28,670 nucleotides of DNA. Source: a virus. The notes beneath the pieces were generated by a model that saw only the letters and a program-made list of their open reading frames with translations, did no database searches and was not told the DNA's origin. The DNA lies in the IMG/VR virus record IMGVR_UViG_3300031578_000257, positions 1 to 28,670 of that record; one strand, written 5' to 3'. The translations under genes and the position numbers were made by a program. The stretch's first letter is position 1, and each line of letters begins with the position of its first letter. Below are positions 1 through 6,395 of this stretch, piece after piece.

Positions 1-157
1 ATCCATTAGCAGGAACAGTTAATGAACCTACACCACCATTAATAAGACTACTTTCTACAGTAGTATTAGTGATTATAGTACTATTCCCTGTTTGAGAGAA
101 TAAACCATAATTAGTAGGTGCTATCTGTAAAGGATTAGTTAGGATTAGTGTACTCAT
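1..157 (-). CDS. virion (tail/baseplate-type) protein, N-terminal part, cut by window edge
   Basis: An open frame runs from an ATG at 157 leftwards off the window, giving 52 residues beginning MSTLILTNPL. It is rich in Thr, Asn, Ser and Gly and ends in a GxLTVPANG segment, a phrase I know from phage tail and fibre proteins. The start lies 4 bases past the stop of the upstream gene (162-1007), so the two are probably co-transcribed and form a virion operon. Function is inferred from composition and neighbours; the C-terminal part is not visible. Confidence 0.6.
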   Translation of the reverse strand, partial: MSTLILTNPLQIAPTNYGLFSQTGNSTIITNTTVESSLINGGVGSLTVPANG

Positions 158-161
158 AATC

Positions 162-1007
162 TTAAGATATAGTAGTTACTACATAAGTAGTTCCTGTTGC
201 ATCAAATGATAAACCTCCTAATGTATTGTTTAAGGCACCTGCATCAAAGTTAATTGTAACTCCTGCTGGTAATACTTCACCATCTACTAATCCTGCAGCA
301 GATCCAACATTAGCAATTGAAAAGCTATACAATCCAGAAACTACAGCACCTGGTACATTTACAAAAGTTCTAATACCAGGAGTTCTAGCTGCTGCTGTAA
401 GTTTTGTATCTATGTTAGCTACTGATATTGTATTGAGTTGTAAATTTGTATAGATTAGTGCCAAATCAGCGGCAACTGTTGCTAATGTTGTCTCCGTTGC
501 AAAAGTACCATCTACTGTAATAGAACCTCCGTTGTCTGTTACTGGCAATGCTGTTTGATCAGATGCAATAGTAACAGGCATTGAGTTAGCCATTGTAGTT
601 TGTCCTAATGCATCAGGAGTTCCTGCCTCTATAGAGATTAGATTAGCAGTATTTGATACAATCTGAGCTAAGTATGTATTAGGATTGATATAAGAAATAG
701 GAGCTACTGGAGTACCGGGTGTGTTTGAACCAACTGCAAAGTATACAGGTGGATCAAATGTAGTACCATTCCAAATTCTTACCTCTAACCATGTAACATC
801 ATTAGCATCAACAACCAAGAATGCTTCAAAGTCAGTACCATTTTGAATAGCAGCTAATATTTGTACCAACAATGGTTCTACTTGATCCGTGTTATCTACA
901 ATTCCTTGTAGAGCATCACAAGCACATTGTTGACCTTGTAACATCTTAAGTTGCCATGGAAAATTATTTCCTTTATTCCCATAGTCTTTTAAATTTCCTA
1001 TTGACAT
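162..1007 (-). CDS. virion structural protein, probably tail or baseplate
   Basis: This is a 281-residue protein. The N-terminal 30 residues are polar (MSIGNLKDYG start, NFPWQLKMLQGQQ). A helical stretch follows (about 35-58), then beta-rich low-complexity sequence. Around residues 138-155 there is ANSMPVTIASDQTALPV, a segment that recurs in phage tail-associated proteins. The C-terminal part is Gly, Ala, Thr and Val rich with no catalytic motif. It has one in-frame ATG at the 5' end after an A/T-rich spacer. It sits upstream of another virion-like gene on the same strand. The exact place in the particle cannot be read from the sequence. Confidence 0.7.
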   Translation of the reverse strand: MSIGNLKDYGNKGNNFPWQLKMLQGQQCACDALQGIVDNTDQVEPLLVQILAAIQNGTDFEAFLVVDANDVTWLEVRIWNGTTFDPPVYFAVGSNTPGTPVAPISYINPNTYLAQIVSNTANLISIEAGTPDALGQTTMANSMPVTIASDQTALPVTDNGGSITVDGTFATETTLATVAADLALIYTNLQLNTISVANIDTKLTAAARTPGIRTFVNVPGAVVSGLYSFSIANVGSAAGLVDGEVLPAGVTINFDAGALNNTLGGLSFDATGTTYVVTTIS

Positions 1008-1027
1008 ACCTTTTTAGTTTTAAAAGT

Positions 1028-1051
1028 AATACCCCGATTACTCAGGGTATT
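1028..1051 (-). terminator. hairpin between two virion genes
   Basis: AATACCC (1028-1034) pairs with GGGTATT (1045-1051) around a 10-base loop, just past the stop codon of 1055-1390 as read on the minus strand. The following minus-strand bases are ACTTTT, so the T-run is weak. It may be an attenuating terminator or an RNA processing or stability element. Confidence 0.45.
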
Positions 1052-1054
1052 TGA

Positions 1055-1390
1055 TTATGCTTTAACTTTAACAGCTTCGTCTTTTTTACTTCTGTAATAT
1101 GATACAACCTCTACAGTAAAATCAGTTTCTTCAGTGTTTGGATCGTCTACTATAATAAAAGTTCCAGTAGGTACTCCGTCTAATGCAGCATCTTCAGCTG
1201 ATTCCCAAATACCTGAAGCTAATAAATTTTTAAACAATTTAGTTAGTTCTTTTGCTTTTGCTTCAGGTGTTGCACTATAATCTCCTGTTAAATATACAGT
1301 TGGTGTAATAGTGTTTACTGTAACACTTACTGACTTTCTTGCTAATTCTGCTTTAACACCATCAAGTGGTGTTTTTATTTCATCTGCCAT
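1055..1390 (-). CDS. hypothetical protein in virion block
   Basis: A 111-residue protein with a charged N-terminal helix (MADEIKTPLDGVKAEL), a central Thr/Val strand-rich segment and a Lys-rich C-terminus. It has no signal peptide or membrane segment. Residues about 38-60 (PEAKAKELTKLFKNLLAS) look like an amphipathic helix. It lies between virion-like genes on the same strand, so a structural or assembly role is reasonable, but no family is recognised. Confidence 0.6.
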   Translation of the reverse strand: MADEIKTPLDGVKAELARKSVSVTVNTITPTVYLTGDYSATPEAKAKELTKLFKNLLASGIWESAEDAALDGVPTGTFIIVDDPNTEETDFTVEVVSYYRSKKDEAVKVKA

Positions 1391-1405
1391 GATTTCTAAT
1401 TTTTA

Positions 1406-1606
1406 TTATTTTACAATTTTTACTGTTCCATCTGGAGTACTATATAGTTCTCCTACTTTTAATCCTGCAGCAATAGCTGCAGCATTGTCAGAGAATTCTC
1501 TTCTAGCATTTGCTAAGAGTGCATTAAGATGCCCAAACTTAGCAGGAGCCATATCATTCTCAGTTTTTAGATAAGGATCTGGTGATACTGCTACAAACTT
1601 TACCAT
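1406..1606 (-). CDS. small hypothetical protein in virion block
   Basis: A 66-residue protein, MVKFVAVSPDPYL at the start. It has a central Ala-rich helix (about 27-48, NALLANARREFSDNAAAIA) and a C-terminal pair of short strands (GELYSTPDGTVKIVK). It sits 2 bases past the stop of the upstream gene 1609-1995, so it is translationally close-packed. Composition matches its neighbours. Function unknown; a minor virion or assembly role is inferred from position only. Confidence 0.55.
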   Translation of the reverse strand: MVKFVAVSPDPYLKTENDMAPAKFGHLNALLANARREFSDNAAAIAAGLKVGELYSTPDGTVKIVK

Positions 1607-1608
1607 AA

Positions 1609-1995
1609 TTAAACTCGGTTTGATAATCTGTTTGTAACTGCCATTTTTAACTGATCAGTTTTCATTTTTACTCTTTCAACTCTTTCTTTTTTACTAATTG
1701 GTTTTTTGTTTAAAGGGAGTTTCTCAGGAGTAGTTAAATTTTTATCAGTAACCTTTTTAGCAGCTGAATCATATACTTGATTCTTTCCTAAATTTACATT
1801 AAATATTATATCAGTTACATCTGTTGTTCTTTTTGGTAAGTCACCTTGAATAACACCTTTTGTAAATGCTTGATTTAAAACTTCTTCTTGACTTCCATCA
1901 GCCTTTAAGTAAAGACATTGACAGTCACCTTCTATTTCAAAATTTTCTAAACTGTTTCCGTATTGGTCTTCTAGTATAAGAATTTTTTCTTCCAT
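1609..1995 (-). CDS. hypothetical protein in virion block
   Basis: A 128-residue protein. The N-terminal half is acidic and strand-rich with CQCLY at about 25-29. The C-terminal third is strongly basic (KKPISKKERVERVKMKT, about 97-113) and predicted helical, so it could bind nucleic acid or a partner protein. The start ATG at 1995 follows an A/T-rich spacer after 2017-2598. No family recognised. Confidence 0.6.
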   Translation of the reverse strand: MEEKILILEDQYGNSLENFEIEGDCQCLYLKADGSQEEVLNQAFTKGVIQGDLPKRTTDVTDIIFNVNLGKNQVYDSAAKKVTDKNLTTPEKLPLNKKPISKKERVERVKMKTDQLKMAVTNRLSNRV

Positions 1996-2016
1996 GATTT
2001 CTATTTTTTAATATTA

Positions 2017-2598
2017 TTAAAGTGTGCTATATTCTACTGTAGATCCTTTTACTACTGCAACTTCTAAGTCAACATTTACCAGGCAATCAAAAGGAAAACT
2101 AGCTCCTCCAATTATATAAAAGAAATGCTCATCAGCAGTTGTAATTGTATTATCTGTATTTACAAATAATAAATCAACTGGTAAAACTTCTCCAACAGTA
2201 ATACTTAATGGATCAGCATCTGTAACTAAAGATCCTGTACAAATTGCAGTATTAGTAGTTTGAAAAAGAATATCAAATGCTTCAACATCAGTAGAATTTT
2301 TAACTATAGTCAATACTGGAGAAGATGTAGTAAGTGAACCTAACACTCTAGCATAGACTGATACACCGTCTTGCATTGTAACAACTCCTTGAAGTCTGTA
2401 AACATCAAACTGTTGACCATCAATTGTTAAAGTGTAATTATTTACTTTATTACAACTAGAAGCACATTCCGGATCAAATCCTATAGTAGCTACTGGTTCT
2501 TGTACTATACCTAATGCTTTCCTAAAGTATGGAAGGTTTCTATTTAGATACTGCCACACATTTATAAGTGGACTTTTAAATTCTGGGTAAGTTGCCAT
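2017..2598 (-). CDS. virion structural protein
   Basis: A 193-residue protein with an amphipathic N-terminal helical region (MATYPEFKSPLINVWQYLNR) followed by beta-rich sequence full of Thr, Val and Asp, as in phage structural proteins. Two Cys pairs appear (CASSC near 45-49, further Cys near 119 and 172). It is the first gene after the terminator at 2655-2688 in the minus direction and therefore probably heads the virion transcript, with its promoter in about 2600-2650. No enzymatic motif is visible. Confidence 0.65.
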   Translation of the reverse strand: MATYPEFKSPLINVWQYLNRNLPYFRKALGIVQEPVATIGFDPECASSCNKVNNYTLTIDGQQFDVYRLQGVVTMQDGVSVYARVLGSLTTSSPVLTIVKNSTDVEAFDILFQTTNTAICTGSLVTDADPLSITVGEVLPVDLLFVNTDNTITTADEHFFYIIGGASFPFDCLVNVDLEVAVVKGSTVEYSTL

Positions 2599-2654
2599 GA
2601 TTAACTATTTTATAAATATATACTTACTATAATATACAAAAAATATTTGAATAA

Positions 2655-2688
2655 AAAAAATCCTTAGAAATTAATCTAAGGATTTTTT
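2655..2688 (-). terminator. intrinsic terminator, near-perfect hairpin with T-tract on both strands
   Basis: AAAAAATCCTTAG (2655-2667) is complementary to CTAAGGATTTTTT (2676-2688) with an 8-base loop. On the minus strand it is followed by a T-run, so it would end transcripts coming from 2713-5079 before the virion genes. It would also work on the plus strand. Confidence 0.85.
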
Positions 2689-2712
2689 GGAATATATAAG
2701 GGAGAGGTTGAA

Positions 2713-2910
2713 CTAAAACATTATAGCACCTAGTATAAACGCAATAACTAACATAATGATAAGTGTAAAGTCAGCAATATTTTTACCTTCTTTATCAGAT
2801 TCCCATACATTATGCATCTTGTTATATATAGGTTTAATCATGGCACTATGTACTAAATACAAGAATGCAATAACAGCAATAGTAACAATAAATATAATTC
2901 CTTTTATCAT
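2713..2910 (-). CDS. small two-pass membrane protein
   Basis: A 65-residue protein with a hydrophobic N-terminal segment (residues 4-22, GIIFIVTIAVIAFLYLV), a polar loop (about 25-46, with KMHNVWESDKEGKN) and a second hydrophobic segment (about 48-64). It is predicted to sit in the inner membrane. It is last in the 2713-5079 group, overlaps the end of the DUF3310 gene by 4 bases, and is followed by the terminator at 2655-2688. No holin family can be assigned; holin-like or superinfection functions are possible but not shown. Confidence 0.65.
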   Translation of the reverse strand: MIKGIIFIVTIAVIAFLYLVHSAMIKPIYNKMHNVWESDKEGKNIADFTLIIMLVIAFILGAIMF

Positions 2911-3206
2911 AATGAATCAATTCGTCTTTGTAAATATACTAAAGCTTTTTGTAAATCCTCTTTTTTTGTAGAATTATTTTTCTTACCAGCTCGGGCTACA
3001 TACTTAATTACATTGCCTAAATAAAAATCATCATCAAGATTCCACGCTTCTAAAACATCAAACACTTCATGAGGACTATCTTCTAATGTGACTATTCTAT
3101 TGGAAAGATCTATAGGAGAAAGCATATCACTTATCTGTTTTACAGTTGGGCAAGATTCTTTAGTATTCATAATTAGTTTATATCTTTTGGCAGATGGGTT
3201 TACCAT
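2907..3206 (-). CDS. DUF3310 family protein
   Basis: A 99-residue protein whose C-terminal half has the hallmark of DUF3310 phage proteins: YLGNVIKYVARAGKK at about 62-76, followed by an Asp-Leu-x-Lys-Ala helix and a YLxRR motif (about 84-95). The family occurs widely in phages, is sometimes called nucleotide kinase-like, and its activity is not established. The ATG used (3206) overlaps the preceding gene by 7 bases; an alternative start is Met-13 (MNTKES). The neighbours are a small membrane protein and a GroES-like protein. Confidence 0.8.
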   Translation of the reverse strand: MVNPSAKRYKLIMNTKESCPTVKQISDMLSPIDLSNRIVTLEDSPHEVFDVLEAWNLDDDFYLGNVIKYVARAGKKNNSTKKEDLQKALVYLQRRIDSL

Positions 3207-3493
3207 ACAATAACTACGTCTCCTTCATTAAGGACAAGTTTAACTTCGCCATCAATATCTATTCTTTCTACAGTTTCCATATTGAGAGAACTGGTGCGGA
3301 TGTATACAACATCTCCTACAGATACATCTTCTACTTTATCTCCTATGGCATAAATAGTAAGTTTATTCCACATCTTTACAGCTTCCTGCATGATCATGTC
3401 TTCATCCTTTGCACTTAATTGGATGGTTGACTCTTTTCTTTTTGGGATATTCACTAGAATAGTTCTCCCTCTTAATTGTTTAAACGGTTTCAT
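3200..3493 (-). CDS. GroES-like co-chaperonin candidate
   Basis: A 97-residue protein, matching GroES in length (about 95). The order of elements also fits: an N-terminal strand with Lys-Pro and Arg before a hydrophobic strand (RTILVNIP, 9-16); a short mobile-loop-like stretch (about 17-40, partly replaced by an acidic helix DEDMIMQEAVKMWNK); a central strand (LTIYAIGDKVEDV); VGDVVYI (about 59-65); and a C-terminal IDGEVKLVLNEGDVVIVW that parallels the GroES ending DGEEYLILRESDILAVL. Phages such as T4 (gp31) encode GroES analogues for capsid folding. The typical GGIxLP loop is absent (IQLS instead), so GroEL binding is uncertain. Confidence 0.55.
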   Translation of the reverse strand: MKPFKQLRGRTILVNIPKRKESTIQLSAKDEDMIMQEAVKMWNKLTIYAIGDKVEDVSVGDVVYIRTSSLNMETVERIDIDGEVKLVLNEGDVVIVW

Positions 3494-3511
3494 ATTGTTG
3501 GTTTTAAAAAT

Positions 3512-3715
3512 TTACGCATCATAATTCTGTGGAACATCTACCTTGGAAAGTGGCCTCAAATCTTGCACTGTAGGATTTGGACGGTTCAGTAGATCTAATT
3601 TTATTTTTTCTAATAGACCTATTAAAGCAAAGTTATCATAGGCTTTCTCACTCATGTGGACTTCTATTCCACCATCTGTCTCAACTAAAGACAGGATTGT
3701 TGTTGATTCTGACAT
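3512..3715 (-). CDS. small hypothetical protein
   Basis: A 67-residue protein beginning MSESTTILSLVET with two short strands, a helix (YDNFALIGLLEKIKLDLLN, about 26-44) and a Pro-rich tail. It has no membrane segment. It lies between the GroES-like gene and the HExxH gene on the same strand, with an A/T-rich spacer before its ATG. Function not recognised. Confidence 0.55.
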   Translation of the reverse strand: MSESTTILSLVETDGGIEVHMSEKAYDNFALIGLLEKIKLDLLNRPNPTVQDLRPLSKVDVPQNYDA

Positions 3716-3749
3716 ATATTTATTTTATTGGTTGAGCAAATATAATAAT

Positions 3750-4193
3750 TTATTTTTTAAAAAACCCGTTCTTAGGTTTTTCCTTTTTATCAACCCCCAA
3801 CTTTTCTATAATCTTGTTTGCTTCATCTTCAGCATAAGTTATTACTTCTTCTTCTTTATCAGTGATCTTCCAGTTATTAAGTAAGATACTCATGTGCATA
3901 GTTTCATGCATTATACCTGTAGCTTTTTCTGTAAGAGAATACTTCTTAAAAGTACCTAGGTTAATAAACAAGAACGGTTTGTATGGATCTTTAGCAGTTA
4001 ACTTTTTATCTGCGGGATCATAGTTAGTTAATCCATAAATATAAACTCCATTACCAACAGTCTTATCTACTTCTTCAGCTTGAGCATCTTTTCTATTTAA
4101 CCCGTGCATCTCTTCTACTTTATAGTAATCAAAGACTTCAGTAGCATCATTACCTATAAGTAGAATATACTTACCCATGTCAATTTTCTTCAT
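3750..4193 (-). CDS. HExxH metallopeptidase-like protein
   Basis: A 147-residue protein containing GIMHETMHMSI (about 92-102), an HExxH zinc-metallopeptidase motif in a helix. About 18-24 residues further is an acidic helix (EEEVITYAEDEANKIIEKL) that could supply the third ligand as in gluzincins. It has no signal peptide, so it is probably cytoplasmic in the infected cell, or packaged. The C-terminus is Lys-rich. It lies 22 bases from the phosphoesterase gene. A protease role is inferred from the motif only; the family is not recognised and the substrate is unknown. Confidence 0.6.
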   Translation of the reverse strand: MKKIDMGKYILLIGNDATEVFDYYKVEEMHGLNRKDAQAEEVDKTVGNGVYIYGLTNYDPADKKLTAKDPYKPFLFINLGTFKKYSLTEKATGIMHETMHMSILLNNWKITDKEEEVITYAEDEANKIIEKLGVDKKEKPKNGFFKK

Positions 4194-4215
4194 ATTACAA
4201 TATACAAATAATTAA

Positions 4216-5079
4216 TTACAATGGAAAGCCTTTACTATCAATTGATTTTTCTATAGTTCCTTTTTTACCTACCTTAGAAGTAAGCATAATTATTCTACCA
4301 CCTAATGGTTTTGGAGGAGCACCTCTTTCAACATGCCACCCTTGAGCACCATCTTCATATTCTTCTTTATATGTTCCAGTTATACAATGATGTATTTGTT
4401 TTAATCTTATTTCGGTAACAGCAGAATGTACATGTAGAACTTCTCTACTATCATTTCTACAACTGTTTTCATGAATATGTCCCATAGAAAATAAATCAAA
4501 TCCTTCATATGTTTCTAAAGCTCTTGTAAGATTAATAGCACCTTTAGTTACTATTCCTCCACCACCAGATCCATGAAAATATTTATGTTTAAAACTAGCC
4601 TTTACATTTGATTTTATATGTGACTCATATATAATCCAGCCTCCATAACCCCCTGTAAAAACATTAGATCCTGTAGTATGATTTAACAAGTCTACAAATC
4701 TTTGTAATATATCAGTCTCTTGCCATTTAATTATAGCAGTTTCATGATTTCCATAACCAATTACAGTTAAAATATGTGCATATGGTGTAAACCATTCTAC
4801 AGCTGTTTCTACAATAGAATCTAAATATTTATAATTGTTATGTTCTGGTAGAATATCGGACTTATTTCTTCTATTATCCCCCCTGCCCTGCATTAGACAA
4901 AAGAGATCCCCTGTAATAACAACATATATATTATTAGCTAAACAATAGTCAAGATGTTTCTTAAGTAGAACTCTATCACATTTAGGATTATCCCAATGTA
5001 AATCTGATAGTACGGCAACCTCATTATATTTATTTTTTAAATAAAGTTTGTGTACATTATTGCTTAATTTTTCTAGCAT
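4216..5079 (-). CDS. calcineurin-like metallophosphoesterase
   Basis: A 287-residue protein with the complete metallophosphoesterase signature: D26-L-H28 (SDLHWD), G57-D58 (ITGDLF), GNHE at 110-113, His-169 region (FHGSGGG) and GHIH at 200-203. These are the two-metal ligands of the superfamily that includes Mre11/SbcD nucleases and cyclic-nucleotide phosphodiesterases. Such enzymes are common in crAss-like phages. It is the first gene of the minus-strand group, so its promoter should lie in 5080-5280. Whether it is a nuclease or a phosphatase cannot be told from the motifs. Confidence 0.85.
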   Translation of the reverse strand: MLEKLSNNVHKLYLKNKYNEVAVLSDLHWDNPKCDRVLLKKHLDYCLANNIYVVITGDLFCLMQGRGDNRRNKSDILPEHNNYKYLDSIVETAVEWFTPYAHILTVIGYGNHETAIIKWQETDILQRFVDLLNHTTGSNVFTGGYGGWIIYESHIKSNVKASFKHKYFHGSGGGGIVTKGAINLTRALETYEGFDLFSMGHIHENSCRNDSREVLHVHSAVTEIRLKQIHHCITGTYKEEYEDGAQGWHVERGAPPKPLGGRIIMLTSKVGKKGTIEKSIDSKGFPL

Positions 5080-5294
5080 ACTATTTACAACCTTTATTGG
5101 GTTACTATAATATACTAAATATAACTTACTTATACAAATGTAAACAACAAACCCCAGTAGTTTAGTACCAGGGTTTGATCATAATGTAAACAATAACAAA
5201 ATGCTTCTGAACAAAGAAGAATCTGACACAAAGCTAATAACTTAATTGGTTTATGCAAATTTTTTTTTCTATATATTTTTTGAGACACATAAGA

Positions 5295-5425
5295 GGTTGT
5301 GATGGGGTCAGTATCACAGCCACCCCGGCCTGTGTCAGCAAACGGGGTACCCCCTAGTGTTTGCAGCCACTTAGTCCTGTGTGTCTGTGCCGCAATAAAA
5401 CTTTTTCCTGCCGGAGAAAAGTTTT
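5295..5425 (+). ncRNA. candidate structured RNA with three hairpins upstream of 5477 gene
   Basis: Three strong stems follow one another. GGTTGTGAT (5295-5303) pairs with ATCACAGCC (5313-5321), 9 bp. GCAAAC (5338-5343) pairs with GTTTGC (5359-5364) around an inner GGGGTACCCC. AAAACTTTTTCC (5397-5408) pairs with GGAGAAAAGTTTT (5413-5425), with one bulged base and a TGCC loop. The stretch is much more GC-rich than the flanks and is non-coding on the plus strand. The last hairpin could act as a terminator or as a processing site just before the TGCCAACCCT motif. Transcription from the plus strand is inferred. Confidence 0.5.
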
Positions 5426-5434
5426 GTTGCTGTC

Positions 5435-5444
5435 TGCCAACCCT
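5435..5444 (+). promoter_or_regulatory. TGCCAACCCT motif, copy 1
   Basis: Exact decamer, preceded by a hairpin and a pyrimidine-rich run and followed 32 bases later by the ATG at 5477. The same decamer recurs at 5845, 6419 and 7083. It may be a phage promoter element, an RNA processing site or a protein-binding site. Confidence 0.55.
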
Positions 5445-5476
5445 GTAATTCCATTGAACTAATAAATTATTTAACA

Positions 5477-5746
5477 ATGGAAAATACCATCTGCATTCTT
5501 GTACAAAAGTACAACACTGATCCTGCTAACTATGTGTTCTGTGAAGTCATCAAAGGCGCTCCGCGCAATTTCAGACTCCATAAGAACTACATAAAGGCCT
5601 TCAGCAATCCTGTGACAATAGGCAAAGCCTACATTGTCAAGCACAGTGAAGTCCCTTCTGACTGTGGCCAGTTCACTAATGTATCCATTAGCGTCCTGTC
5701 TGAACTGTCAGAAACGGCAAAAGTGAATATCCTCCTTGGACTCTAG
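5477..5746 (+). CDS. small protein of unknown function, higher-GC cassette gene 1
   Basis: An 89-residue protein (MENTICILVQ start), predicted mixed alpha/beta and soluble, with five or six short strands and a central basic segment (APRNFRLHKNYIK, about 28-40). Codon use is less AT-biased than in the surrounding genes (for example GCG CTC CGC at 5560-5570). It follows the TGCCAACCCT motif, and its last codons lie in the left arm of the terminator at 5727-5775. It is the first of three similarly organised cassettes. No family recognised. Confidence 0.65.
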   Translation: MENTICILVQKYNTDPANYVFCEVIKGAPRNFRLHKNYIKAFSNPVTIGKAYIVKHSEVPSDCGQFTNVSISVLSELSETAKVNILLGL

Positions 5747-5775
5747 CGAGTCAGGGGGGATATCCCTTTTTTTTT
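5727..5775 (+). terminator. strong intrinsic terminator overlapping the stop codon
   Basis: ATATCCTCCTT-GACTC (5727-5742, one bulged G) pairs with GAGTC-AGGGGGGATAT (5748-5763) around TAGC, about 16 bp, followed by CCC and nine Ts (5767-5775). The stop codon of the preceding gene lies at the top of the stem. Confidence 0.85.
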
Positions 5776-5790
5776 ATAACTCATGTAACT

Positions 5791-5831
5791 CCAGTAACTA
5801 CTTGTAGAACAGGGTAACACCAGTAACTACT
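5791..5831 (+). repeat. 12-bp direct repeat CCAGTAACTACT
   Basis: CCAGTAACTACT occurs at 5791-5802 and 5820-5831, spaced 29 bases start to start, with a partly related GGTAACA between. The second copy can form a small hairpin (ACTA/TAGT) just before the poly-T run at 5839-5845. Its place between a terminator and the next TGCCAACCCT motif suggests a regulatory duplication. Confidence 0.6.
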
Positions 5832-5844
5832 GTAGTCCTTTTTT

Positions 5845-5854
5845 TGCCAACCCT
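5845..5854 (+). promoter_or_regulatory. TGCCAACCCT motif, copy 2, with conserved leader
   Basis: Exact decamer after a T-run. The following leader to the ATG at 5902 (ATGTAGCAATTG, then GTATAACC, then TTAAAAACT, then AAGATGG) closely matches the leader after copy 3. Confidence 0.6.
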
Positions 5855-5901
5855 ATGTAGCAATTGTATCAGTAATGTATAACCTTAAAAACTAGCATAA
5901 G

Positions 5902-6108
5902 ATGGCAAATGAAGTAAAAATTGTAACAGAGCGCATCATGAGAGATGGTGTAGCTGTATTGTTGCAGCAAGTTCACTATGTAAATCTGAAGAAGATTGTA
6001 ACAAGGGAACTTGATGCAAAGACTGGGATACCAATGGAGATTGTGAAGATCAAGCATATCCTGGATCTGGAGGATGATGATGATTCTCTAGAACTGGCTT
6101 GTAATTAG
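5902..6108 (+). CDS. small protein of unknown function, cassette gene 2
   Basis: A 68-residue protein, MANEVKIVTERIMRDG at the start. It has a strand-helix-strand organisation and an acidic C-terminus (DLEDDDDSLE, about 55-64), which might bind a basic partner or mimic nucleic acid. Its leader is homologous to that of 6477-6911. Codon use and GC are unlike the AT-rich neighbours outside 5.3-7.1 kb. No recognisable family. ATG at 5902 chosen because it follows the conserved A-rich end of the leader (AAGATGG). Confidence 0.65.
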   Translation: MANEVKIVTERIMRDGVAVLLQQVHYVNLKKIVTRELDAKTGIPMEIVKIKHILDLEDDDDSLELACN

Positions 6109-6157
6109 TTCAACAATGGGAGCTGTGGTAAGTACTGCAGCTCCTATATCACCTTAA

Positions 6158-6227
6158 GATTTCTGTAGCTCAAGAGGCACAAGCACAGATCTGAATATTA
6201 GTGGTATCAGGCTGATCACCTGAAATC
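6158..6227 (+). ncRNA. degenerate tRNA-like element
   Basis: GATTTC (6158-6163) can pair with GAAATC (6222-6227) as an acceptor-like stem. TAGCTCAAGAGGCACAAGC (6166-6184) reads like a D-arm, with the usual TAGCTC start, a GG in the loop and a 3-bp stem. TCAGG (6207-6211) and CCTGA (6219-6223) enclose a 7-base loop like a T-arm, but the loop is CTGATCA rather than TTCRANN. The anticodon stem is poorly paired. It shares bases between acceptor and T stem. It is therefore a tRNA remnant or tRNA mimic rather than a normal tRNA. Confidence 0.3.
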
Positions 6228-6290
6228 AAGTCCTCACCTGGAACAGCAGGTAAACACATTAGATCCTGCAGCAGCTGTCATGCTCGCTAA

Positions 6291-6351
6291 GGATTGTCAA
6301 GACTGGATAGGACTGGTCGTTCTGTATCTGCAGGTACAGAGAAGATGATCC
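6291..6351 (+). ncRNA. candidate structured RNA element
   Basis: GGATTGTC (6291-6298) pairs with GATGATCC (6344-6351), 8 bp with two G-U pairs. Inside, TTCTGTATC pairs with GGTACAGAG around a TGCA loop (about 6320-6341, 9 bp with G-U pairs). Between the stems GACTGG is repeated (6301 and 6311). Together this forms a nested structure of about 60 bases. No known family recognised. Confidence 0.4.
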
Positions 6352-6370
6352 ATTAACTTAAAGTTACTAA

Positions 6371-6395
6371 GGGAACAGCATTAACAGCTGTTCTC
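6371..6395 (+). terminator. 9-bp hairpin before pyrimidine tract
   Basis: GGGAACAGC (6371-6379) pairs with GCTGTTCTC (6387-6395) around ATTAACA. The T-rich run GTTCTTCCTCTTTTCTG follows about 8 bases later and leads into TGCCAACCCT copy 3. It could be a terminator or a processing signal closing the 6109-6418 transcript. Confidence 0.45.

Larger units (their letters stand above)
5080..5476. other. divergent intergenic region with hairpins and likely promoters for both strands
   Basis: 397 bases without a credible gene, between the first minus gene and the first plus gene. It holds a 6-bp hairpin (AAACCC 5149-5154 with GGGTTT 5171-5176), a poly-T tract (5260-5268), a minus-strand copy of the AACCAATTAA motif (5242-5251), the structured stretch 5295-5425 and the decamer TGCCAACCCT (5435-5444). 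The AT-rich left part is where minus-strand promoters would be expected. The strand switch makes this a plausible place for a replication origin, but no iterons are seen. Confidence 0.6.

Noticed and set aside
226-453. 75-residue plus-strand frame
   Set aside because: Antisense shadow of the 162-1007 virion gene.
5130-5477. 115-residue minus-strand frame opposite the divergent region
   Set aside because: It runs antisense through the strong hairpins 5295-5425, its start abuts the plus-strand gene, and its Cys-rich composition and codon use look like chance coding.
5869-6057. 62-residue minus-strand frame
   Set aside because: Antisense to the 5902 gene, whose leader and spacing match a conserved pattern.
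6158-6227. Functional tRNA-Phe (GAA) call for the tRNA-like element
   Set aside because: The anticodon stem does not pair and the T-loop lacks the TTC consensus; kept only as a low-confidence tRNA-like ncRNA.
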